Positions 51,606-60,247 of a DNA stretch of 64,000 bases are shown piece by piece. The DNA comes from Demequina activiva. GTDB taxonomy: Bacteria; Actinomycetota; Actinomycetes; Actinomycetales; Demequinaceae. Below the pieces are notes generated by a model. That model did not search any database. It had not been told where the DNA came from and saw only the letters and a program-made list of their open reading frames with translations. The translations under genes were made by a program, and so were the position numbers. Each line of letters opens with the position of its first letter. Position 1 is the first letter of the stretch. Location of the stretch: the NCBI RefSeq assembly GCF_016862815.1, contig NZ_BONR01000001.1:496001-560000 (forward strand). Reading direction: 5' to 3'.

Positions 51606-52717
51606 CGGAGTTCCGCCTCTCAGCCCTGCAGCTCAACGAGCTGGAGCTCATGCGCGCAGGCGCCTACGGGCACGCGCTGCGCTACGAGCTGCCGTCCAAG
51701 GGCGGCCACCACGCGTCGCTGCTGCTGACCACCGCGGTTCCCGGCCGCTCCGTGACGCTGCTGGACACCGAGGCGACGCCCGTGGCGCGAGTACGCGTCC
51801 TGGAGACGACGGCCGATGCGCGGGGCACCTGGGTAGGCGGACTGGTGGAGGTGCTGCGGGAGCCTTCTGCACCGGCGTTCGCGGAGCTGCGGCCCGCGGC
51901 GCTGCCGGAACCGGTGAGCGACGCGACGCTGCTGCTGGGGCGTCGCAGCGGGAGCCTCGACGGCACGGTCATCGTGGTGGACGGCGGGGACGCGCACGCG
52001 CTCGCCCAGACCGTGCGCGGCCTGCGCACGGATGGGCTCTCCGTCCGCGTGCTCCCGGAGCCCGCAGCGGCCCACGTGCCAGCCGCCGGGCGCAGCGAGC
52101 TCCTGGAGCGCCTGGCCTCCGTGGTGGTCGCGTCCACCGTCACGGTGATCAGAGGGGAGCAGAAGGCGCCCGGCGACGGCGTGGTGGTGCTGTTCACCGG
52201 ACTGTCCGGGTCCGGCAAGTCCACCATCGCCCGCCAGGTCACGCGACGGCTGCGCGCGGAGTCGAGCCAGCGCGTCACGCTGCTGGACGGCGACGAAGTA
52301 CGGGCGATGCTGTCCAGCGGCCTGGGCTTCTCGCGCGCCGACCGCGAGCTGAACGTGAGGCGCATCGGCTGGGTCGCGGCGCAGATCAGCGCCAACGGCG
52401 GCATCGCCATCTGCGCGCCCATCGCGCCGTACGCCTCCATACGGGCGGAGGTTCGCGAGATGGCCGAACGCGTGGGCCGCTTCGTGCTGGTCCACGTGGC
52501 GACTCCGCTCGAGGAGTGCGAGGCCCGCGATCGCAAGGGCCTGTACGCCAAGGCGCGCGCCGGGGAGATCACGGAGTTCACCGGGATCTCCGACCCCTAC
52601 GACGAGCCGCTCGATGCGGACGTGGTGGTGGGCGCGGACGGCCAGGACGCCGCATCGGCCGCTGACGCCGTGGTCGCGCATGTGACGGGCGCCGCGGACG
52701 CGGCCTACATGATCTGA
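51602..52717 (+). CDS. cysC: APS kinase with extra N-terminal domain
   Basis: Makes PAPS from APS. In the 371-residue protein, residues about 190-371 are APS kinase: P-loop FTGLSGSGKSTIARQVTRRL (200-208), LLDGDEVRAML, LGFSRADRELNVRRIGWVA, FVLVHVATPLEECEARDRKG and DPYDEPLDADVVV. The first 190 residues are unlike APS kinase; the opening LSALQLNELELMRAGAY resembles the PUA-like start of fused ATP sulfurylases, but the HxxH catalytic region is absent. ATG overlaps the transporter stop (ATGA). Last gene of the operon. Confidence 0.9.
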   Translation: MTEFRLSALQLNELELMRAGAYGHALRYELPSKGGHHASLLLTTAVPGRSVTLLDTEATPVARVRVLETTADARGTWVGGLVEVLREPSAPAFAELRPAALPEPVSDATLLLGRRSGSLDGTVIVVDGGDAHALAQTVRGLRTDGLSVRVLPEPAAAHVPAAGRSELLERLASVVVASTVTVIRGEQKAPGDGVVVLFTGLSGSGKSTIARQVTRRLRAESSQRVTLLDGDEVRAMLSSGLGFSRADRELNVRRIGWVAAQISANGGIAICAPIAPYASIRAEVREMAERVGRFVLVHVATPLEECEARDRKGLYAKARAGEITEFTGISDPYDEPLDADVVVGADGQDAASAADAVVAHVTGAADAAYMI

Positions 52718-52789
52718 AGCACGCCACAGCCTCTGTGCTGGCACCGTCGCCGGCCCAGCGCGGGTGCTGCGGGCCCTCGCGGGTATCGC

Positions 52790-53725
52790 TCAGCGGCGCG
52801 ATCTCGAGCGGGCGGTAGCGAGCGACCGCAGGGCCCTCGGGGCGTCTCTGAGACCTCGACCTACACGCGAGAGCCGTGCTCGCAGCAGGTCACGACGGTG
52901 AGGTCCGATCTCGGGGTGCGTCGCTCGCATCTCGGCGGCATCAGGCCATATCCCCTCCACCAGCAGACGCGGGCGTTCCCGCCACGGCGCCCGAGCGAAG
53001 GTCGCCACGAACTGTCCGGCGAACGTATCGCCGCTGTGGCGGCGCGTCTCCCAGTCCACGAGAGACGGGGTAGAGGCCACGGCGACATCGATGCCCTCTG
53101 CCCTCAGCCACTCTCGGAGGGGCCCCGCCGCTCCGGTCGCGACAGCGAGCGCGCCGAGTGCGTCCCTGTCGCGTGGCGCAAGCTCGCGTACGGCGATGGA
53201 CGTCGACACCAACTCTGCCGCGTAGCGGGCCACCGTCGTGTCATGACGTAGCGAGTGCAGCGCGGAGATCAGGATGGAACCGAGCGGGCCGGCCACGTCC
53301 ACATCGATGCCAGCCGCGCTCATGCCCGACCGCTCGTCCCACAAGGCGTCGAAGGCGTCGTGCGGCCCCGCCAGCATGCCCGGAAACTCGTGATGCACAT
53401 CGATGTCACACGGCCAATGGGGGTGCACCATCGTGACCGAATGAGCAGACGCCTCTGTCGCGATGCTGGTCTCGGGCCTGCCTGACCAGCCAGCCCCTTC
53501 CAGAGAGTGGACGAACTCGCCCGCCTCGAGCGGCTCGACGAGGACGTCCACGTCAGCGCTCACCCGCTCCGGACGCAGGCGATGGTGATCCGCGACGGCC
53601 CCTTTGATGACGAGCGCGCGCACCCCCAAGCGGCGCGCGCGCGTTGCGACCACCGTCATCGCCAGCTCCGTGGCATGAACCTGGAGCAGGCCTCGGGAAG
53701 CCGGCTGCGGGTCATCGGTCGTCAC
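52790..53725 (-). CDS. nucleotidyltransferase family protein (NTP_transf_5-like), copy 2
   Basis: 311-residue paralog of the 46951-47643 protein, with a longer basic C-terminus. Shared blocks: ALVIKGAVADHHRLRPERVS followed by ADVDVLVEPLEAGEFVHSLE (Ser-Ala-Asp-Val-Asp) and VHPHWPCDIDVHHEFPGMLA. Such proteins have a canonical KG...D-x-D nucleotidyltransferase core, and this copy keeps the KG that copy 1 lacks. GTG start at 53725. It lies alone between the sulfate operon and the flippase. Substrate unknown. Confidence 0.75.
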   Translation of the reverse strand: MTTDDPQPASRGLLQVHATELAMTVVATRARRLGVRALVIKGAVADHHRLRPERVSADVDVLVEPLEAGEFVHSLEGAGWSGRPETSIATEASAHSVTMVHPHWPCDIDVHHEFPGMLAGPHDAFDALWDERSGMSAAGIDVDVAGPLGSILISALHSLRHDTTVARYAAELVSTSIAVRELAPRDRDALGALAVATGAAGPLREWLRAEGIDVAVASTPSLVDWETRRHSGDTFAGQFVATFARAPWRERPRLLVEGIWPDAAEMRATHPEIGPHRRDLLRARLSRVGRGLRDAPRALRSLATARSRSRR

Positions 53726-53798
53726 AGCGTCAAGTCTCCCGCGTGATCGTCGATGACGCTACGACCACTCGCGCGGCTGGAGCGAAGTGACAGCGCGC

Positions 53799-53804
53799 TA
53801 GAGT
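53799..53804 (+). promoter_or_regulatory. -10 hexamer TAGAGT of the flippase gene
   Basis: TAGAGT lies eight bases before the GTG at 53813; leaderless layout. Confidence 0.4.
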
Positions 53805-53812
53805 CAGACCGC

Positions 53813-55051
53813 GTGAGAGCTATTGCACGGTTGCGCGAGGCGGGGGTGCTCGATGGCATCTGGACCGCGGCAGCATCCGCCGGAGGCAAGATCCAGGCGC
53901 TTGTGCTCCTGGGCGCGGCCGGTGCGGTCGGTGGGATCGAAGGTACCGGCCTCGTCGTCCTGGTGACCTCCACTGCACTTCTCATCTCTTCGATCATCGA
54001 TGCCGGCCTCACCCCGCAGATCGGGCGCCTCGCAGCGCGTGGGGAGATCGCCGGACGATCGGCGGTGGTCCGGCCCCTGGCGTGGCGCGTCGCTATCCAC
54101 GTACCGGCGCAGAGCGCGGCCTTCTGCCTGTTCGTGTGGTGGGGAGCGGCACCCGAGGATCCGGTTCCATGGCTGCTGGCCCAGGTCATCTACGGCGTGG
54201 CGTACCACCTGGCTTCCTCCATGACTGGGCTCGCCTATGGGCAGTTCAGATTCCGTGCGACGGCCGTCGTCAACGCTGTCATTCGGTTGTCCACCGTGCC
54301 GATGCTCGTCGCCGCCGCCCTCGCCGGATGGTCCGGGTACGCGCTCATCGTAGTGCTCGCCGTCGGGGAACTGGTGATTGCCGGCGTGCAGTACGCCGTT
54401 GCCCGCGACTCCCGTGAGCTCGCACAGAGCCCCCGTGTCCTGTGGCCCCGCAACACCTGGCGCTACGGGATAGGCGCAGTGGCGAACACGATCATGAACC
54501 GCTCCGACACCGTGGTGCTCGCCTGGGGCCTGACCGCGACAGGACTCGGGGTCTACGCCGTCGCGAGCCAGACGCAGAACGCCCTGACCACCGTCGCGAT
54601 GATCCCGGCTGGCGCGCTGCTCGTCCATGTCGCGCGCGCCGGCAGGTCTCGCCAAGCGGACTCTGTCTTCTCGACCACTGCCACTGTCACCCTGGCCCTC
54701 TACGGCGCCATCGCGCTCCCCTTCATGCTGTTCCCCTCGCCACTTGTCGAGGTGCTGTTCAGAGTCACCCTTGATGATGTGACACCCCTCCGCATCTGCT
54801 TGGCGGCTGGAGTGTTCTCCGTCATCGGCGGGGTGCAGATGCAGCACCTGACGGGGCTCGGCGAAGCGCGCGAGATCACGCGCATCTGGCTGACGACAGC
54901 CGTGGCCAGCGTGACGCTCATGGTGATTCTCGCGTTCGCCTTCGGAGCCGTGGGGGCGGCGCTGGGCGCTCTGGGCCGCGACCTGCTCTTCTTCTTCCTC
55001 ACCCGCCGAGGGATCACGCGCACTGCCAGACGCGCGGAGCCACGCCAATGA
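53813..55051 (+). CDS. polysaccharide flippase (Wzx/MATE-like membrane protein)
   Basis: About 412-residue membrane protein with roughly 12 helices, as in the MVF/Wzx family that flips lipid-linked repeat units outward. It has an N-terminal AAASAGGKIQALVLLGAAGAV helix, a central NTWRYGIGAVANTIMNRSDTVVLAW segment typical of Wzx, and a C-terminal ending in RRGITRTARRAEPRQ. I prefer the GTG at 53813, eight bases after TAGAGT; the frame is open to 53753. It overlaps the next gene by four bases. Confidence 0.85.
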   Translation: MRAIARLREAGVLDGIWTAAASAGGKIQALVLLGAAGAVGGIEGTGLVVLVTSTALLISSIIDAGLTPQIGRLAARGEIAGRSAVVRPLAWRVAIHVPAQSAAFCLFVWWGAAPEDPVPWLLAQVIYGVAYHLASSMTGLAYGQFRFRATAVVNAVIRLSTVPMLVAAALAGWSGYALIVVLAVGELVIAGVQYAVARDSRELAQSPRVLWPRNTWRYGIGAVANTIMNRSDTVVLAWGLTATGLGVYAVASQTQNALTTVAMIPAGALLVHVARAGRSRQADSVFSTTATVTLALYGAIALPFMLFPSPLVEVLFRVTLDDVTPLRICLAAGVFSVIGGVQMQHLTGLGEAREITRIWLTTAVASVTLMVILAFAFGAVGAALGALGRDLLFFFLTRRGITRTARRAEPRQ

Positions 55052-55881
55052 GTGCAGGAGTCGTCGTAGCCGATCTGAACAGGGCGGGCCTGGGCAACTA
55101 CCTCTTTCCATGGCTCCGTTCTGCGGAGATCGCACACCTGTCCGGCCGTGAGCTCCTGCCACCGCAGTGGCAGCGTGTTCGGGTAGGCCCCTACCTCCGT
55201 CGAGAGCCTGACAAGCGCAACTACGGGCGCCTGTTCGCCCGAGCCAGTGCCGGGACGATGTGGCAGAGACGGCGCGCGCTTCGCGCGGCGCGTGGCATTG
55301 AGGAGCCGGAGTCGTGGCGGGACTTTGCTGGTGAGGTGCTGCCGGTCAGGGGGATGCGCGACTACTTCGCGAGCTTCGAGCTCGATCCTGAGTGGCACGC
55401 CGGCTTCGTGCGCTCCTCCGTGCGTCCAGGCGTGATCTCTGCTCGCCGCGAGCGCCCGTACCTCGCGGCGCACGTCCGTCTGGGCGACTTTCAACCGGCG
55501 ACGCCGTCGGAGAGGCTGGAGAGCAACAATACGAGCACTCCGCTCGAGTGGTTCGTGAGGTGGACGAGCGCGGTCCGCGCCGTCGCACCCGAGTTGGATG
55601 TCGTCATCTGCTCGGACGGAACGGACGCCGAGCTCGCTCCGCTCCTCAGGCTCGATCGAACCTTCCGGGCCCCGGCGCGCAACGCGCTCGACGACATGAT
55701 GGTCTTGGCGTGGTCCGCGGGAATCCTCGGGAGCCGCTCGACCTTCAGCGCGTGGGGCGCCTTCTTCGACGGTGCCCCGATGCTTGTTCAGCCGGGGGGA
55801 GATCCGTACCGTCCGCACGCAGCGGTGTTCGAGTCGTCGCCCGAGCGGTTCGAGGAGTTCGCTCAGCGCCTGCGCCGCTAG
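55048..55881 (+). CDS. GT11-like fucosyltransferase
   Basis: 277-residue protein resembling alpha-1,2-fucosyltransferases (GT11). The family motif HxRRGDY appears as AAHVRLGDF, and the C-terminal DDMMVLAWSAGILGSRSTFSAWGAFF corresponds to the D-x3-M...NSTFSWW block. The N-terminus starts with an unusual GVVVADLNRAGLGNYLFPWL. GDP-fucose from gmd/fcl would be its donor. ATG overlaps the flippase stop. Its 3' end overlaps the convergent polymerase gene by 137 bases. Confidence 0.65.
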   Translation: MSAGVVVADLNRAGLGNYLFPWLRSAEIAHLSGRELLPPQWQRVRVGPYLRREPDKRNYGRLFARASAGTMWQRRRALRAARGIEEPESWRDFAGEVLPVRGMRDYFASFELDPEWHAGFVRSSVRPGVISARRERPYLAAHVRLGDFQPATPSERLESNNTSTPLEWFVRWTSAVRAVAPELDVVICSDGTDAELAPLLRLDRTFRAPARNALDDMMVLAWSAGILGSRSTFSAWGAFFDGAPMLVQPGGDPYRPHAAVFESSPERFEEFAQRLRR

Positions 55882-57220
55882 CGGCGAACGGTGCCAGGAA
55901 CGCCGGCGATGCGAACGCCGGAGGCTCGCGGCGTCGTCGCGACGAGAATCGCGACCGCCTGGTGCGCCTGTCACGTGCGGCCCCCAGGTTCAGTGCACAT
56001 GCAGCGACGGCGGCAACAGCGATGTAGTCGAATCGCTCGTTGACGCTGTTGTTGGGCAGACCCATGAGCACGAGCGCCAGAATGGCGATGCTGCCGTAGC
56101 TCCGTGGGAGGGGCGACTCGCGGGTCCATTGGAGCGCGAATGCGCGCGCCACGAAGATCGTGAAGCCTGCGAGCAGCACGATGCCGCCCGACGAAGCCAG
56201 AAACGCGGCGACCATCACGCCTGAGCCCGCATCGAGGCCCACGCCGACGAACGGGCTAGAGGAGAAGGCGTCCCACGCCTGCGCCAGCAGCTGCTCGCGG
56301 CCCACATCCTCGTCCGCGATGCCCAAGGGGCCACCAGCAGCCAAGCGAGTCCCCGAGATGAGCGCAGGAACGGCGTACATGGACACGAGTCCCACGGCGA
56401 TGCCCGCCGGAACCACCCACCTACCCTGCCGCCATCTCGACAGCGCGGCCAGGACCACCATGATCCCGACGAGACCGCTCACGATGAGCGCGCCCCGCGA
56501 GTCAGCGAGCAGAAGGCCCCAGGTCAGGAGTACATACGCCCCCGCCACGGCCAGGGTCCGGACAGGACGGGCGCGGTGCTGACTTGCCGCGAGCGCGAGC
56601 GCAGGGATGGCCAGGGCGACCGACTGGCCCAGAGAGTTAGGGTGGAACGCCAGCCCCGCGGATCGATCTCCCACCGTCGTGACGGACTGCTCGAGGATCG
56701 TGAGACCTGTCAGGTCGCGGGCCCCCGCGACGGCGACGCTGACGAGCGTGCCGACCACGAAGGCGGTGAGGGCTCGTACGGGCGCCACACGACCCCAGCG
56801 GCGCGTCTCGGCGTCCACCAGCATGAACACCAGGGTGGTCGCGATGGCGGTGCGCAGCAGGAACAGCACCGCGCCGCCCTGGCCCAGGAACACCGCATCG
56901 CCTTCGATGTTCCCCGTCGCACCGAACGATGTCGAGAGCGCTGCTCGGTTGCTGAAGACGTCGATGGCGACGATCACGAACGACGCGATGACTGGGGCGA
57001 AGCTCCAGAGCCGGAGCGAGACGGCTCGATCGCCCGTCATCACCTTCACGAACAGCACCACTGCGGCGAGGACGAATGCGACATCAGAGGCCGGCAGGCC
57101 GATCACCTTCACCCCTGTCCACGGTGAGGCGACGATCCCCAGGGTGACCAGGACGGTCAGGGCGTCGAACCCGCGCGGTGCCGCCGCGTCCTCACGAATG
57201 ACCTCCCGCGAACTGCTCAT
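55745..57220 (-). CDS. O-antigen polymerase/ligase-like membrane protein (Wzy)
   Basis: 491-residue membrane protein with about 12 helices. The polymerase-type signature is AFHPNSLGQSVALAIPALAL, then LLLADSRGALIVSGLVGIM and WDAFSSSPFVGVGLDAGSG. The last 70 residues are Arg/Ala/Pro-rich, and the final 46 are read through the opposite-strand fucosyltransferase gene. The ATG overlaps the stop of the upstream GT4 gene (ATGA). Expected to polymerise repeat units outside the membrane. Confidence 0.82.
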   Translation of the reverse strand: MSSSREVIREDAAAPRGFDALTVLVTLGIVASPWTGVKVIGLPASDVAFVLAAVVLFVKVMTGDRAVSLRLWSFAPVIASFVIVAIDVFSNRAALSTSFGATGNIEGDAVFLGQGGAVLFLLRTAIATTLVFMLVDAETRRWGRVAPVRALTAFVVGTLVSVAVAGARDLTGLTILEQSVTTVGDRSAGLAFHPNSLGQSVALAIPALALAASQHRARPVRTLAVAGAYVLLTWGLLLADSRGALIVSGLVGIMVVLAALSRWRQGRWVVPAGIAVGLVSMYAVPALISGTRLAAGGPLGIADEDVGREQLLAQAWDAFSSSPFVGVGLDAGSGVMVAAFLASSGGIVLLAGFTIFVARAFALQWTRESPLPRSYGSIAILALVLMGLPNNSVNERFDYIAVAAVAACALNLGAARDRRTRRSRFSSRRRREPPAFASPAFLAPFAASGAGAERTPRTARATTRTPLRADGTDLPPAEQASGHRRRRRPTR

Positions 57221-58296
57221 GCCGAGAGCACCACGTCGACGAATCGCGCCGCGACCTGGTCGAGGGAGGGCGCGTTGCCCAGGAGATCACGCGCGGGAGG
57301 GTCGCTCATGATGGCGAACGCCGCCTCCGCAAAGGCGGCTGGTCGCGGCGGAAGTTCGCGGAGGCCCTCGGCAGAGAGATACTCCGCTTCAGGCGCGTTC
57401 CTGTGACGAGCGGTGGTGAGCACCGGCAAGCCCACGGCGAGAGCGTCGACTGCAACGAGGCCCACTCGACCCGGCATCCATATCGCTGCCGACGCCGCCG
57501 AGAGCTCCCCGAGTCGCGCGCGGTCCACCCGCCCGAGGGAGCGGACGGCACCCGATGAGACCTGGGCGTGCTCGACAGCTCTGCGCTCGGACCCGTCGCC
57601 GCAGACCAGCAGCACAGAGTTGGGGTGCGCGCCGTGCAGGGCACGTGCGGCATCGAGAAGAAACGGGATCCCCTTGGACGAGTCGAGGCCGCCCACGTAC
57701 AACGCGTGCGGACCGCCACCGTGCTCGGCGATGAGTTCACGGGCCCGCCCGGTGGCCGCGGCGGCGTCCCGCGCCGCCACCAGCGGGGCAGTGTCAGTGG
57801 AGTTGCCGATCGCCGTGACCGCATCCGGCCGGCAGCGTAGATCGTGAACGAGGTAGGCACGGCCTCCGTCGGTGTAGGTCATCACGTGATCGGCACGCGC
57901 GATGAGGCGGCGTTTCGCGCTCTCGACCACCGCGCGACGGCGTGTGACGTAGGGCATCCCATGGCCCCACAGGACTACTCTGCGCGCCCCATGAATGCCT
58001 CGCGTCCATGCGAGTGCGTTCTTCACGTCGAGCTCCGTCACGAGCACGTCCGCGCCCCGTGCCGCCTCGGGGAGCGCTCGGCGCGTCCACTCGACACCAC
58101 CGGGCGCGACGGTGGTCGAGTGGACACGCGTGAGCCACGGCGCGTCGACGCCGTCACCGCGAGCGGCCTGCTCGGCCGACGGGCGTCCGGCCAGCACGGT
58201 GAAGTCATGGCCGCTCGTGCGCATGAGCTCCGCGATGCGTGCGAACAGCGGCTGACGATACTCGGGCACATATGGCTGCGTCACGACGACCTTCAT
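57217..58296 (-). CDS. GT4 family glycosyltransferase
   Basis: 359-residue GT-B glycosyltransferase. N-terminal KVVVTQPYVPEYRQPLFARI; donor-domain signature LYVGGLDSSKGIPFLLDAA, LLVCGDGSERRAVE and IWMPGRVGLVAVDALAVGLP (a variant of the E-x7-E block, with Gly in place of the first Glu). The ATG at 58296 overlaps the stop of the upstream GT4 gene. Sugar specificity cannot be told. Confidence 0.85.
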   Translation of the reverse strand: MKVVVTQPYVPEYRQPLFARIAELMRTSGHDFTVLAGRPSAEQAARGDGVDAPWLTRVHSTTVAPGGVEWTRRALPEAARGADVLVTELDVKNALAWTRGIHGARRVVLWGHGMPYVTRRRAVVESAKRRLIARADHVMTYTDGGRAYLVHDLRCRPDAVTAIGNSTDTAPLVAARDAAAATGRARELIAEHGGGPHALYVGGLDSSKGIPFLLDAARALHGAHPNSVLLVCGDGSERRAVEHAQVSSGAVRSLGRVDRARLGELSAASAAIWMPGRVGLVAVDALAVGLPVLTTARHRNAPEAEYLSAEGLRELPPRPAAFAEAAFAIMSDPPARDLLGNAPSLDQVAARFVDVVLSA

Positions 58297-59414
58297 GACA
58301 CGGCCCCCAGGTACGCATCGAGCACGCGGGAGCTCGAGGCATCCCACGTCCAGTGCGCGCGAGCGTACTCGCGCAGTGCCGCGACGGAGCCTGGCGCCGC
58401 ATCCACGGTCGCTGCGCCCAACGCGACGGCGAGTTGGTCTGCATCCCCCTCCACCACGTGTCCGACGCCGTCCGCCTGTGCGTCGGCGATCGCCCCGACT
58501 CCAGGACTCGCGACGACCGCGAGCCCGGCTGCGGCTGCTTCCGCAGCCGCCATGCCAAAGCTCTCGTCATCGCTCATCAGGACGAAGCACCGGTGCGAGG
58601 CCAGGAGCCGCCGCCGGTCTTCTCGGCCCACGTGGCCCACGAAGCGCACGGCACCTGTGAGACCGTGCATCCCCACCAGAGCGCCAGGGTCATAGCCGAG
58701 GTCCGTGTCCACGGGGCCGGCCACCGTCAAGGTCGATCGAAGACCGCGGCTCTCACGCGCCACCTGGAGCGCGAGAAGCACCGTGTCTAGCCGCTTCTTC
58801 TGAGCGACACGCCCGAGGAACAGCAAGCCGTCCCGCTCGTCCCACGGCGTGTCGATGGCGAAGAGCTCCTCGTCCACGCCGAGCGGAGCGGTGACGAGCA
58901 CGTGCCCCGGGCCCACGACGGCTCGCGCATCTCGCTGCTCGATGGACGAGCTCACGATGACGGCAGCGGCACGTGTCACGGCGCGGTCCTGCCAGATCCG
59001 GCCCCACAGCCACTTCTTCGCGCGTCCTTGCGCGCGGTGATAGGCGTTCCACGCGCCGTGCGGCTGGAGCACGAACGGCACGCCGGCTCGCGCAGCCTCG
59101 CGCATCCCCACGACGCTCGCGTAGTTGTCGACGCCGTGGACGTGAACCACGTCCGCTCCCTCGACAGCGGTTCTGACCGCTCGTCGCAAGCCGCGCGCAT
59201 ACGACAGGGAGTACGGCCCTCGATGCGGGCGAACCACGGTCGCACGCACAGGCGGGTCGGCGCGCTCGGTCTCGCTGAGGCCCTTGTCCGTGGTGACGAG
59301 CGCGACATCGAGGCCCTTCGCCTCAAGCTGGGGCAGCAGACCACGCAGCACCTCGGAGGGCCCGCCATCGCGACGACAGTAACTGGGCGCGACATGCACC
59401 ACACGCATGGTCAC
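58293..59414 (-). CDS. GT4 family glycosyltransferase
   Basis: 373-residue GT-B enzyme: N-terminal RVVHVAPSYCRRDGGPSEVL, acceptor-domain VVHVHGVDNYASVVG and LQPHGAWNAYHR, donor-domain LLFLGRVAQKKRLDTVLLAL and the E-x7-E block SDDESFGMAAAEAAAAGLAV. GTG start at 59414 after AGGAGCG, overlapping the upstream GT2 stop. Resembles WcaI/WbaZ-type transferases of exopolysaccharide loci. Confidence 0.87.
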   Translation of the reverse strand: MTMRVVHVAPSYCRRDGGPSEVLRGLLPQLEAKGLDVALVTTDKGLSETERADPPVRATVVRPHRGPYSLSYARGLRRAVRTAVEGADVVHVHGVDNYASVVGMREAARAGVPFVLQPHGAWNAYHRAQGRAKKWLWGRIWQDRAVTRAAAVIVSSSIEQRDARAVVGPGHVLVTAPLGVDEELFAIDTPWDERDGLLFLGRVAQKKRLDTVLLALQVARESRGLRSTLTVAGPVDTDLGYDPGALVGMHGLTGAVRFVGHVGREDRRRLLASHRCFVLMSDDESFGMAAAEAAAAGLAVVASPGVGAIADAQADGVGHVVEGDADQLAVALGAATVDAAPGSVAALREYARAHWTWDASSSRVLDAYLGAVS

Positions 59415-60247
59415 CGCTCCTGACGGCGCAGCTCGCGGTACTTGACGCCGATCTGCCAGTAGTAGGTGGACAGCGCGACGGCGTAGTCGAAACCGGCACG
59501 ACCGTCGAGGAAGCCGGCCTTCAGGAGGTAGCTGTAGGCGAAGAAGCTCAGCGGCTTGAAGGGCACGCGATCAAAGAGGCGCCCCTTCGCTGACCGCCGA
59601 CTGGCCACCTCACGCCGAGCGTCCCCCCGGGCGCGCAGATGCGCCTCCCAGCCCGAGTACCGGTTGTGGCGCTCGAACCACGACGCGATGGGGTCGACAT
59701 CATCGTGCTCGATTCGCCCCTTCACGCGGCCGATGCCTCGCTCCGTCTGGGGCTGATAGTGCCCCTCGACCTCCCGGATTCCAGGCGCATCGAGATCATC
59801 GATCTCGGGGAACCGGGCCGCGGTCCGGTCCACGAGGGAACGCTTGACCACCGTGTGTCCGTGATCCAGGAAGCGCCCGGCGAACTTGTAGCGGAGCCTG
59901 ATGTCATACGCGCCTCGTGACCGTGCGCGGAGCTCCGGCAGCAACGTGCGAAGCTCCGTCACGAGAGCCGCCGTCGGTGCCTCGTCCGCATCCAACAGCA
60001 GCACCCAGTCGTGACGGGCCCCGGCATGGTCAAGAGACCATTGCTTCTTCTTGGGGTAGGCGCCGTTCCAGACGAAGTCGACGACCCGCGCTCCTGCGGC
60101 CTCGGCCAACTGCGGCGTGCCGTCCGTGCTCAACGAGTCGACCACGATGACATCGTCGAAGTCAGCGAGGCGCTCCACGCATCGCACGATGCCGGGAGCC
60201 TCGTCCTTGGTGAGCACGATCGCGGAGATCGGGAGCTGCCCGCTCAC
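59411..60247 (-). CDS. GT2 family glycosyltransferase (WaaE/KdtX-like)
   Basis: 278-residue GT-A enzyme: ISAIVLTKDEAPGIVRCVER, DDVIVVDSLSTDGTPQLAEA, VDFVWNGAYPKKKQWSLDHA, and the metal-binding WVLLLDADEAPTAALVTELR. C-terminal YAVALSTYYWQIGVKYRELR matches the LPS-core beta-glucosyltransferase-like subgroup. GTG at 60247 overlaps the acyltransferase stop. The upstream open frame is only a shadow. Confidence 0.88.
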   Translation of the reverse strand: MSGQLPISAIVLTKDEAPGIVRCVERLADFDDVIVVDSLSTDGTPQLAEAAGARVVDFVWNGAYPKKKQWSLDHAGARHDWVLLLDADEAPTAALVTELRTLLPELRARSRGAYDIRLRYKFAGRFLDHGHTVVKRSLVDRTAARFPEIDDLDAPGIREVEGHYQPQTERGIGRVKGRIEHDDVDPIASWFERHNRYSGWEAHLRARGDARREVASRRSAKGRLFDRVPFKPLSFFAYSYLLKAGFLDGRAGFDYAVALSTYYWQIGVKYRELRRQER

